Of a stretch of 64,000 bases of DNA, positions 42,998 through 52,689 are shown one piece after another (the first letter of the stretch is position 1; the number at the start of each line of letters is the position of its first letter). The stretch is from Tenrec ecaudatus (taxonomy: Eukaryota > Chordata > Mammalia > Afrosoricida > Tenrecidae), in NCBI RefSeq assembly GCF_050624435.1, contig NC_134546.1:16515001-16579000 (forward strand), read 5' to 3'. Position numbers and translations under genes: made by a program. Below the pieces are notes generated by a model. The model was not told the DNA's origin. It made no database searches and worked only from the letters and a program-made list of their open reading frames with translations.

Positions 42998-43045
<48 letters not shown>

Positions 43046-43515
43046 CATGACTCCAGCGCTGCTTCTCAATTCAGACTAGACCGGAGCATGTACACAGGTA
43101 TGGATAAGAGATGGGAGCTCACGTCACACAGAATCCAGGATCAGGAGTGGGAATAGTGGTACCAGAAGGGTAAGGAGAAGGTGGGGAGAGGATGGGAGAA
43201 AGGGGGAACCAATTACAATGATTGACACATAACCCCCACCTCCAGGGGGAAGAACAACAAAACCATGGGAGCAGGGAGACAGCGGTCGGTGTGAGAGATG
43301 AAAATAATAATAATTTGTAATCTATCAAGGGGTCATGAGGGTGGGGGGGGGAGGGAGGGAAAAACGAGGAGCTGATCCCAAGGGCTCCGTAGAAAGTAAA
43401 TGTCTAGATAATGATGATGGTCACATATGTACAAACACGCCTGATGCAGTCGATGTAGGGATTGTAATGAGAGTTGTAAGCGCCCCCAATGAAGTGATCT
43501 TTTAATAAAATAAAA
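42590..43515 (+). mobile_element. Family A, older subfamily copy, about 0.9 kb
   Basis: It has the ordered blocks TGCATAAGCAAATGTGGTGA, CTTAAAGGCTTGAACAACAA, AGCCCATCTGTAGGCAGTGG and ATCTATCAAGGGGTCATGAG, with the terminus GCCCCCAATGAAGTGATCTT. It holds a (CA)20 tract at 43001-43040 and a purine tract near 43340. It is not interrupted, so it shows what the split copy at 17067-18540 looked like before its nested insertion. Confidence 0.75.
43001..43040. repeat. (AC)20 microsatellite inside family A
   Basis: It occupies the position where the related copy at 17190-17215 has a C-rich CTCACCCCCACCACC stretch, so it grew inside the element. Confidence 0.95.
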
Positions 43516-43519
43516 AAGA

Positions 43520-44350
43520 AAGAAAGAGAAGGGGGTAGGATATTTTAAATTGCATGTTAGAACATAGGTGGTTTTTAAAAATTATTTGTAGATTGGCATG
43601 ATTATTGTGATTGTGTCCCAGCAGCCCGTGAATAGGTAGCTAAGATTTAGACTGGAGTGGCTCATGAGTTATTACCGTTTCTGGGATTCACTTAGGAGGA
43701 AGCGCTCAGCAGGCAGGTTCGAAATTTATCTGCACTCATTTGCCTTTGAATAAAAATTTGAAGGTGTGTGGGGCGGGAATTGAAAACATTTCTCCCAATT
43801 CAAATCCCCCAGCCCTGAAACAAAACCTCCTGTGCTTTTAGAAGGACCTAATTTCCAAGGAAAAATAGCTGCTTTCATTTTTTTCCCCTTCCTCTTTCTT
43901 GGACATTTTTGAAAGTCTTCTCTGTTTGCGTGGAGCCCAGCCACACCCTCCCCAAATCCACAGACCAGAAGCTTAACTCTGCCCTCCTGGTGGAAACCTG
44001 GTCCCAAAGAAGTGGTGACTCACTCACATGTGGCCTTTGGAAGGAGGGAGATTCTGCAAGAAAGGGCCACGTGGACAGCCAATCCCTCGTGTGGCTGGCT
44101 TGGGAAACGCCTCTTTGCAGTGTCCCACAGCTAAATGGAGGTTGCCCGGCAAAGCTGGGGCTTCCAGGAGAACACCCAGGATCAGAGTGAATTTACCACA
44201 GAGCAGCGGGTCCAGAGAAATCGTCTTCATCCACTCACCAAAAGGGGCTTTTCTTTGCTTCCTCGGGCTGCCTGACAAAGTACCACAGAGAGGTGGCTTT
44301 CGACAGCAGGCAGTTACAGCTGCAGAGTCTGAATTCAGGGTGTGAGCAGG
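43520..44350. other. ANXA4 intron 1, unassigned
   Basis: No repeat family or exon was recognised. Confidence 0.35.
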
Positions 44351-44351
44351 A

Positions 44352-44515
44352 CAGTTGGCTCTGAACTCTACCTTCCTCATGCTGCAACCCTTTCATACCG
44401 TTCCTCACATGGTGGTGACCCCCCCACCCCCCAAGATAAAATTATTTTTGTTGCTTCTTCATCACTGTCATTTTGCTCCTGTTATGAATCGGGAGACCCC
44501 TGTGAAAGGATCGTT

Positions 44516-44579
<64 letters not shown>

Positions 44580-44607
44580 CTCTCCCCAAAGGGGTCGCGA
44601 TCCACTG
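44352..44607 (+). mobile_element. SPIN-like hAT MITE with a (CA)n expansion inside
   Basis: The body (TTCCTCATGCTGCAACCC, TTTTGTTGCTTCTTCAT, CTGTTATGAATCGGGAGACC) aligns with the copies at 12836 and 46226. The left end is eroded (CAGTTGGCTCTGAAC). After CCTGTGAAAGGATCGTTGGA a (CA) tract of about 30 repeats interrupts the arm before CCCCAAAGGGGTCGCGA. The final inverted repeat is mostly lost, ending in CCACTG. Flanks GAGCAGGA and CGCTAGGA agree at only 4 of 8 bases, so no clean target duplication remains. Confidence 0.75.
44517..44578. repeat. (CA)n microsatellite inside a SPIN-like MITE
   Basis: About 30 CA units lie between GATCGTTGGA and CCCCTCTCCCC, in the arm of the hAT element. Confidence 0.95.
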
Positions 44608-44609
44608 CG

Positions 44610-46215
44610 CTAGGAAGATCCTTCCTTATCTCTCCCAGCTCTGGCAGCTCCCATTCTGCCTTGGCTTGTAGCTGCATCTTCAAAAGAGCAGACTCCCCGG
44701 CCTGTGTGACTCGCCTCGCTTTTTTCGATGGGCTAAAACTCACGGTGCCCCAGCATGACCTCATACGGACTGATGCCATCGTCCAAGGCCCTCTATCCAA
44801 ATAAAGCCATTGATAGAATTCCCCGCACTCTAGTAGTTTGTAGTTAGAGCACACGAGAAACCAAATTCGCGGTCGCGGGTTTTGGGGGGACTATGGATTA
44901 AGGTGTACCACCCCCACCCCAACCAATGTGTGTGACCTTGGCTCGGTCCAGGTTCTCAGTACTTACCCTCCGTCATTAACCTCCATTCTGCAACATGATG
45001 CAATTTTATTGTGTGCCGTTGATCCTAATCTCTGTGATATAATCTCTGTGGGACAGGTGGGACAGGATTCTATTGCTGATAGACACTCCTCGCATGGTGG
45101 TAAGACCTCTCCGGCAGGCCTGCTGCAGCCCAGGAGCCTGGCCTTCTCGCTGGGAGGGCTTTCCATGCGTGTGTTTCGGTGAGAGTTTGCTGAGTTTCTG
45201 AGTCTGACCCTCAGGTGGTGGGGGATCGACTTTCCCTGCTGCCTAGCTTCTGGGTGAGCAGGAGGAGCTCTCCAACTGGGGGCTCCGTCGATGTTGTCAG
45301 GTGCCCTGGTCACCTGGGCTTGATTTCTGCCCACGGGGCGGGTGGAGCAGACCTGCTGTCAGTTCAGGGAGAGTCTGATAAAGAAGACAGACGGGGAGGT
45401 GAGGGAGGTGAAAGGTCGCTTTGATTGACAGCATGCCGGCAAGAGGCAAACTCAGATCAAGGTCTCCCAGCAGGCAAGTCCCGTGCGTTTCTGTTCACTC
45501 CCAGACAAGGCATTGAGACATGCTCCCAGGATTCTGAGGAAAGCCCGGGCATCTTAGGGGCTCCTTGACATTTCCGGGGCTGCAGCGTGCACAATGTGTG
45601 TGTCAGAGTGTGCGCAGAAGCGGCTGGAACCCCTTCTTAGAGGTTTTACATCGTTCGCCTCTGAAGCCCTTCTGCAAGCTTTTCCGATTCCCTCATCCCA
45701 TGAAGAGGCTTTGGTCAGGACTGGCATTGGAGGGGGCGTCTCGGAGCAGCCTCAACAGGAGTGAGTTCCCAGGCCAGGTCTTCTGTGAGGCTGCTGGCCA
45801 TGTGCAAACTGCCCACCTTCCGGTTAGCAGCCAAGCGCTTCACTGTCCTGCCACTGGGGCTCTGGATGGATGGATAGACAGATAGCCTGAGGGAATATGG
45901 CTTCATGTCAGAAGTCCTTGTTTCATATGCCTGCAGTCTACCGTCGGGACAAGAGAAACCCCATATTTGATTCAGCATGTGGGATGCCAAGAACATTTCT
46001 GGCAGTGCCACACCAGGACCATTTGTGTACTATGATCCCGCTGGGCATCCGACCAGAAAACATTCTGGACATTTCCAGTTTTCCCTTTGTTCCTTGTAGG
46101 TTGTTTCTCTGGCTGAATATAAGCTTATCAATTGGACTTACTTATAACTCATTATCCCCATAGTAACCAGGTGGACATGAAGTCCCATGTACCGAGTTCC
46201 CATCTGACTGTCAGT
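44610..46215. other. ANXA4 intron 1, unassigned
   Basis: Only an AfroSINE head fragment near 45800 was recognised. Overlapping ORFs on both strands look like chance. Confidence 0.35.
45795..45865 (-). repeat. AfroSINE head fragment
   Basis: GGTTAGCAGCCAAGCGCTTC and GTCCTGCCACTGGGGCTCT only. Confidence 0.5.
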
Positions 46216-46217
46216 CA

Positions 46218-46225
46218 CTCTAAAA
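46218..46225. repeat. hAT target-site duplication CTCTAAAA
   Basis: Identical to 46781-46788 on the other side of the transposon. A perfect 8-bp match means the insertion is recent enough for neither copy to have mutated. Confidence 0.9.
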
Positions 46226-46780
46226 CAGTGCTTCTTAACCTTCCTCATGCTGAGACCCTTTCATACAGTTCCTCATGTGGTGGTGACCGCCAACTGTGAA
46301 ATTCTTTTTGTTGCTACTTTATAACTGTAATATTGCTACTGTTATGAATCGTCATGTAAATATCTGATAGGCAGGATGTATTTTCATTGTTACAAAATGA
46401 ACATAAGTAAAGCATAGTGACGAATCACAAAAAACAATGTGTAAATATATAATTATATTGTGAAATATTTATTTCTAATGACAAATCAATGAAATCTTTT
46501 CTTGAAGCATGGTGTAGCATGGGTAACAGTCTTAATATAACAGTAAACTACATTGCTACATTTTGCAAAAATATGCATAAAAAGCCAACATCAGTGTGAA
46601 GATTGAGATAACTTCTTGCTCACCAGATCAGCATACCCGCCTGGAGACAGATAGAGGAGCGGTGTCTAAGAACATCAGAAATACTGGTATGTGTTTTTCT
46701 ATGGTCTTAGGTGACCCTTCTGAGAGAAAAGGCTTCTTTGACCCCCAAAGGGGTCAGGACGCACAGGCTGAGAACCGCTG
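46226..46780 (+). mobile_element. SPIN-like hAT transposon, 555 bp, with perfect 8-bp TSD
   Basis: The left end CAGTGCTTCTTAACC and right end GGCTGAGAACCGCTG are imperfect inverted repeats of the type CAGYGGTTCTCAACC. The element is flanked by CTCTAAAA on both sides (46218-46225 and 46781-46788), the 8-bp duplication made by hAT transposases. The interior is AT-rich and has no transposase ORF, so it is non-autonomous. The right end carries CCCCCAAAGGGGTC, as in SPIN elements. The interior resembles a hAT repeat I remember from rodents and other mammals. The SPIN assignment rests on recall of the terminal consensus. Confidence 0.85.
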
Positions 46781-47559
46781 CTCTAAAACAATGTCTTATA
46801 AACGTCAAGGGTCGTTGAAAAGCCCGTGGTCACAGTTCTTCCTCCTCTGACCCATGAGTCAGCTTGGACTTGCTGGAAACCGGGCTGGCTTATTTGGTGG
46901 GGACGGTTGTCGAGGGCCAGGTGTTGTGCCGGGAGGCATTGGCCTGGGCTCCTTTCATATGCATAATCTGGTTTCTAGTGGAAGAATCAAGGGGCGCCCT
47001 TTTCTGCATCGATTTCTAGAATCCACGTAGACATCACTTTAGAACTAGCAAGGAAAAATCCAGCGGCCGTCTCTCTATAAATGGACTTTTGCTGTGTGCT
47101 GTCCAAGTTTCCAACCAACTGGCCAGAAGAACCCAGTGTTCAAGTATGAACGTTCTTTTCCTGCGGTCAGACACTTTCGGCTCACTGAATAATAACTCTC
47201 AGTATTTCCAGGAGGCTTTGCTCAAGTACTCTTCCCACTTACTGGCTTGGGGAAAGGGGTGGAGATACTGATATAAAAGGCTGGCTTTGGGGTGAGGTGC
47301 GGGGAGGAGGGGAGACAGAGCCATCGATTCTAAAAGCCATGTCACCGGGTTTGCCCGGCAATCAGCAGCCACTCAGTCAGTTCACCTCTCCTATGAGTCA
47401 CACGTCGGCATCTGGATACATTTGGTGAGTCATAGGATGTGGACCAGGGCCTCAGATGAAGGCGTGCCCACGACCAATGAAAGGGGAAAGAGCTCCAGCA
47501 TGACTCCCCTAGTGCATTTTGGGAAAATGAGAGGGAGGGAGCACCACGGCAGATGGCCC

Positions 47560-47830
47560 TGTCCCTGCTCCAGCCTCCAACCATACCAAGCTCACCCTCA
47601 TTTCCACTTTTGTCCATCCTTCAACCCGCCCCCTAAGTTCATTCCTACCTAGGGACCTTTGCACGGATAGCTGCCTCTGCCTGAAGCCCTACTTCTCCAA
47701 CTTTGAGTGACCAGTCCCTCCTCCTTGGTCCACAAATGTCATTGTCCCCAAGGTGCCTTCCTGGATCACTCTATCCAGGCCAACTCCTTCCCACTGGGGC
47801 CTCCTGTCTTCCAGGGCTCCGCGCACCTCT
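47560..47830 (-). repeat. L2-like fragment, minus strand
   Basis: CCTAGGGACCTTTGCACGGA, TGCCTCTGCCTGAAGCCCTA and AGGTGCCTTCCTGGATCACT follow the complement of the L2 3' end. Confidence 0.5.
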
Positions 47831-48076
47831 TCTGTGAAGGGTTAGGTAGAAAACACTTAGATGTCTATCACAACCACTTGCTCCAGCCCATGGAAACAGC
47901 CGTGGTCAGTATACAAGCAAGTGGGAGGGGCCGCGCTCCCAGGTTACGCTATTTGAATTTCATGTAATTCATACATGCCAGGAAATGTTCGTCTGCTTTT
48001 TGTTGGCCATTTGAGCTGTAAAGGCTATTGTTAGCTCTTGTTAGCCACTATTGAACCAGGCCCCCAGCTCATGGTA

Positions 48077-48077
<1 letters not shown>

Positions 48078-48118
<41 letters not shown>
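48078..48118. repeat. (GT)20 microsatellite
   Basis: An uninterrupted GT run in ANXA4 intron 1. Confidence 0.95.
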
Positions 48119-48120
<2 letters not shown>

Positions 48121-48307
48121 CGCCAGGTCTTGCTGCCACGGAGCCTTTGGGCGGGCAGGCCTTCACAAACCTCTGTGCCAGCCAAGCTCTCTGTAAGCCA
48201 TACATAAGCAGGATTTGGTCCATGCCAATCAATGCCCTATCATCCATCCCAGTTTTCATCTTACTGGTATCTGAAACTCTCTTGTTTATTTGTTCTTTCC
48301 CTCCTAG

Positions 48308-48375
48308 TTGACTGTAAGCGCCTCGAAGGCAGGCACTTGGTCTTATTCATTGCATCGACTACAGCAATCATTGGT
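48308..48375 (-). repeat. MIR/L3-type tail, minus strand
   Basis: TGTAAGCGCCTCGAAGGCAG and TTGGTCTTATTCATTGCATC. Confidence 0.45.
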
Positions 48376-48689
48376 TGATTGACTGGCTCAACCTACGTAG
48401 CGTACATGACTCACCTGAATCCTGAAAATTCTTCCTTCCAAACAGCGTATGCATGACACCTGGCAGAGTCTGCTCCCTCTCCGGGTCTTTGCCCCTACCT
48501 GACTACCCCCCACCTGCTTTCGCTGCCCTACCTCTGAGCCTTCTTTGGAATAAGCCCTCTGTCCTAGCAGCCTCTTCTCCTAGTAATCCCTGAACCACGG
48601 CTCTTTCTCTCCTCTACCCCCTTGCTTAGGCCATGCCCCACAACCAACTGGCATTCCCTTAGGAAGGACATGAACCTCTCTAATATGAG

Positions 48690-48890
48690 ATGGCATGCTT
48701 GGGTGATATAAACAGATAACACACTCAGCTCCTAACCAAAAGGTTGGAGGTTCAGGTTCACCCAGACGCACCTCAGGGGAAAGGCCTGGAGATCTACTTC
48801 CAACAAAACCATCCATTGAGAACCCCGTGGAGGCCAGTTCTACTCTGACACACGAGGCGTCCTGAGTTGGAGTGGACTCACCAGTCGCTG
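48690..48890 (+). repeat. AfroSINE, second subtype
   Basis: GCCTGGAGATCTACTTCCAA and GAGTTGGAGTGGACTCACCA. Confidence 0.68.
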
Positions 48891-49217
48891 CGCTGTGTTT
48901 GTCACTGGCGATGTAAGTCTGCGGTGAAGGAGGGGGAACCGTGGGAGTATGGAGTGGGGCCTGCGGAGAGCTGGAAAATGAAGAGAGAATGTATCCAACA
49001 TGGCTCAGGTGTCAGTAAAGTGAGTGAAGAAGGATTTTGTTATTCTGGGGAGTTACCAGAAAGTGCTGCTTGGTAGATAGGGTTGTGTAGGCCAGTGATT
49101 TCAAACTACTGTAAAACGTGTATCTTAGGAATCTTCTTAAAATGCAGAGGTTAAGGTCCTTAGGTAGGTCTGAGGTGGTGCCTGAAAGTCTGCATTTTTA
49201 ACAAGCTCCCAATCTCT

Positions 49218-49425
49218 AGAGCCCTGGTGATGTAAGAAGCTATGCACCAACTGCGAACCACAAGGTCAGCAGTTCTAATCTACCAGTTGCTTCATGAGAG
49301 AAAGTTAAGGCTGTCTGCTCCCGTTAAGATTTAAAGTCTGGGAAATCCAAAGGGGCAGTTCGAACCTGCCCTACAGGGATTCTCGGAGTCAGAATCAGCT
49401 TGATGACAGTGAGTGAGAACAAGCC
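49218..49425 (+). repeat. AfroSINE
   Basis: GAGCCCTGGTGATGTAAGAA, ACAAGGTCAGCAGTTCTAAT and TGATGACAGTGAGTGAG. Nearly full length. Confidence 0.75.
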
Positions 49426-49475
49426 CCAGGTGATGCTTGGGTTCTGGTTGGAGAACCATCCTTTGAAGAGCGAGG

Positions 49476-49668
49476 CTCTCACTCACTGCCATTGCATCTT
49501 TCTAACTCAGTGACCCGATAGGGCAGGGCAGAACTGCCCCTGTGAGTTCTGAGAATACAACTGTGGGAGTAGAAAGCCCTGTCTTTCTTCTATAGAGTGG
49601 CTAGTGGTTTTGAATGGCGAACCTTGTAGATCGAGCCCAACCCACAACCACTACGCCACGAGGGCTCC
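49476..49668 (-). repeat. AfroSINE, minus strand
   Basis: GGGCAGGGCAGAACTGCCCC and ACCACTACGCCACGAGGGCT. About 50 bases from the plus-strand copy, so the pair could form an inverted repeat in RNA. Confidence 0.75.
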
Positions 49669-50017
49669 AGTGGGTTCGAGCTAGAGGCTCAGGAGGGGAG
49701 CCTTGTTCTTGTGACTCAGAAACAGGAGGAGGTTCGTGTGTCATGTGAACTCCCCCAGATTTCTACACCAGCCTGAAGATGTTGCCTGCCTTCTGAATGA
49801 CTGAATAAGTATGTTCCAACTGATTGTAGCACCTTCTTGACAAAAGAGCGGGTGCTGAAGAGAACTGAGGACCAAGTTGTGGGTGTGTGAGGCTGCCGGT
49901 CACAGGGAAGGAGCCCCTCCAGGTCCTGAGATGACGGCAGTGGAAGTGTCCGTTAGGAAAATGAAATGAATCTACTGTTGGCTGAGGCCTCTAGCTTGTT
50001 TTGTCCATTCCCGCTCA

Positions 50018-50018
<1 letters not shown>

Positions 50019-50104
<86 letters not shown>
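50019..50104. repeat. Compound (CTGT)n(CT)n(CA)n microsatellite
   Basis: Three adjoining simple repeats about 385 bases upstream of ANXA4 exon 2; likely length-variable. The CA part is about 20 units. Confidence 0.95.
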
Positions 50105-50108
<4 letters not shown>

Positions 50109-50488
50109 GCTGGAGTACAAAGCCCATTTCCCTGATGTAACATTTGGATCCTCTACAGTACAGTGTTCAGGATCAGTGTTTGTCTTGAGGACAGATACTG
50201 TTACTTCACCCTAACAAAACAAGAGCAGCAATTTCTGCAGTGCTTGTCTCCAAGTAGAAGAGCAGATGAGAAAGTTATCTTTCTGGTGTACTCAAGTTCC
50301 TTGTTCCAATAATTGTCAACAGCTATTAACCTGCTTCTTGTATCTTTGACTCACAAAGAACTTTTCATGAAGATGGGTATCACTTCCTCATGGTTAAAAC
50401 TCATGTGAAGGAAAGGTTATCCTGATTAATGATTTCAGGACTGTTTCCCTTATCACTGTAATTCCCCCCCTCTCTGCTTTTATTACAG

Positions 50489-50543
50489 AGGGACTTCTGC
50501 CCCGGTGACGGAACTCTGACCCTGACACTGAATCATGGCCATG
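50489..50543 (+). CDS. ANXA4: ANXA4 exon 2: end of 5' UTR plus start codon (residues 1-3)
   Basis: A pyrimidine-rich tract ending in TTTTATTACAG leads to the acceptor at 50487-50488, and the donor ATG|GTAAGT is at 50544. Coding begins at the ATG at 50535 and gives only Met-Ala-Met before the intron. A tiny initiating exon ending in MAM is the arrangement of mammalian ANXA4, where the protein begins MAM followed by a Thr-Lys-Gly-Gly stretch. The ATG sits in a fair Kozak context (AATCATGG). Ending at a codon boundary (phase 0), it joins exon 3 in frame. Confidence 0.88.
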
Positions 50544-50964
50544 GTAAGTTGTAGAGCTCCGCCCCCTGCCCGGTGCCAGGCTGAGACAGGTACAAGGTGT
50601 GTATCCAGGCATGTGAGTTTGTACAAGGGGGTGTTTGCTCAGCAGAGGAAAAGAAGGAAAGGAAAAGACGGTTTATGCTTTCCTTGTTTTTTTAATATCA
50701 CTTTATATGCTTTCTGGAGTGGCAAGTCGCTCGATCCTGAAACTTTATTCGAAGACAGACTGAAACTTTATTCTGACCTTCTCACAGTGTTAGAAGCAAG
50801 TTAACGTTCTCTCTGCAGAAACCACTCCGTGTTCATTATGGACAATGTAGATACATTAAAAATAAAATGACACACTAGATCCCACGGAGTGAGTGTGTCT
50901 CCAGGAGATGTCCTCTGCGGTGGGTATTTTATATTCTTGGGCATTGCTCAAGCAGAAGGTCAGA

Positions 50965-51130
50965 GAACTGGAGGAGGACCCTCAGGGAGATGCATCAGCC
51001 GGGTGGCTGCAACGATGGTCTCCGACGTAACGAACCTTGTGAGGAAGGCCCGGGACCGCGTGGTGCTTCATTGTGTTCTGCACAGAGATGCCGCGGGCAG
51101 GGACGGACTTGATGACACATCACAGCAACT
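50965..51130 (+). mobile_element. RTE/BovB-like LINE, 3' end, in ANXA4 intron 2
   Basis: GTGGCTGCAACGATGGTCTC and TGCTTCATTGTGTTCTGCAC parallel the 3' region of the element at 35820. Confidence 0.5.
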
Positions 51131-52039
51131 GTGGTTTCAGGCCTTTTAGGAAGGGCGTTTCTGGTGGATCAGGGCATGCCATCTGCCTCTCGTTCTCACC
51201 AGCTGTGGTCCTTGGAGCTCGGTTATCTGATCTTTGGAACAAGCAGGAAATCCAATTCCTCTGAGATTACGATACAATTCAGTGCTCAGGTAGAAGCCGA
51301 GCTTCTCACCTGGAAAACATGGCTCTGCCAGGGCCAGCCATCTGCTCTGGAATAATAGCAGGAGATAGAATCTTACACCTGGAGAGGAATTGAAAAGCCC
51401 ACCCCCTCTAGCCACCTGCTTTAGGAAGATGGTGGTGTAAAGTAAACTGTCTTGGGCAAATGGTTATATTCTCTTTCTACTTAAAAAAACAAACAAACAC
51501 ATTCTACAATTTTCTTCACCAGCCTTGACAAAGACTCAGTCACATCTGCCCGAAATCTCTCATGCTTCTGTTTAAAATCCATTCCTGCGTGATTGAGTCT
51601 CCCCCGAGGACCTAGAGAATATTTTTCCAGAAATGTTGGTGGCTTCCAGTTTGTGCTGGATTTAGATGATGGGGACTCAAAAATGAATGGGCTGCCCATC
51701 CTGTTTTCAAGAAACGCATCCTTCCCACACGTGAAGACTGTAACCAAGCTGCACACAGGTGTGTTTCTGCCCTAGCTAAATTACTTTGGCTCTTGGAGCT
51801 TTTATCTCAAAACCTGTTTTTCGATCGTGACTGTTATTGATCAGATAAAGGAAGAGGAAACCGTGCAATATAGTCACCATATTGTCATTCCCAGCTATTT
51901 TGCATCATTTTATTTTAGACCCTCCTCAGATATGTAATGATTTACAAATAGTGGTAGTGAGAGCATAAAAAGCAGTTTGTTCTTCAACTTTTTCACTTCA
52001 TATTGGAAAACGTTCGAGATGGAATGATGCTGTGCCTGG

Positions 52040-52680
52040 CTATCAGGAAAAAAGAGTCTGGGGTCTTAAAGGCTTGTTGGAAATCAAGCAGCCATCTAAG
52101 GGAGGCATCAGCCACGTCCCCAAAGAAGAAGCACACTAGCCTATGCGATTCAAGGTTTGTAAATAAGATCCAGATCCAGAGGAGGGAATGGTACTAATGC
52201 CTAAATTCTAAACAGCCAGCTTCGGAATGCTGTACAGAAGAGTAGAAGCTCAAATCCATTTGTAGGGTCTCTGTGTGGATTGAGCGTCTGGTGAAGCCCC
52301 CCTGCCCATAGTCTAGACACGTGGACAGTCCTCCTGTCAGACAAAGCGCACTGTGAAGTGGAATTTAGCAACTGTACTTAAGCTTGAATGTCACACCTTG
52401 ACATTTGATCGGACCAATTTTTCATTCTAAATTTTTAATATTCTTTGCTTTTTTTTTAGATTGGGGTCTTTCTCTGTTTTATATGTTCATTGTTGCTAGG
52501 TCCTTTTTTGCATGTTTTGTCCTTGTTTCATATATTTTTCTGTAGAGGGGAGCGGGCTGGGTGGATTTAGGAAGTGAGTAGCCGGATGACTGACGCCTGG
52601 GGGCACCAGAGGGGAGGGTGGGGCCATAGGGAGTTAACACCAGAGGATCCAAGAAGGAAGAAGAGTTTCTCAAGCCGACG
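52040..52680 (+). repeat. Family A internal fragment in ANXA4 intron 2
   Basis: GGGTCTTAAAGGCTTGTTGG and AATCAAGCAGCCATCTAAGG match 20290-20330, and AGAAGCACACTAGCCTATGC matches 20350-20370. A T-rich stretch at 52425-52560 occupies the same relative position as in the 20230 copy. Confidence 0.5.
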
Positions 52681-52689
52681 GTGGCGATG

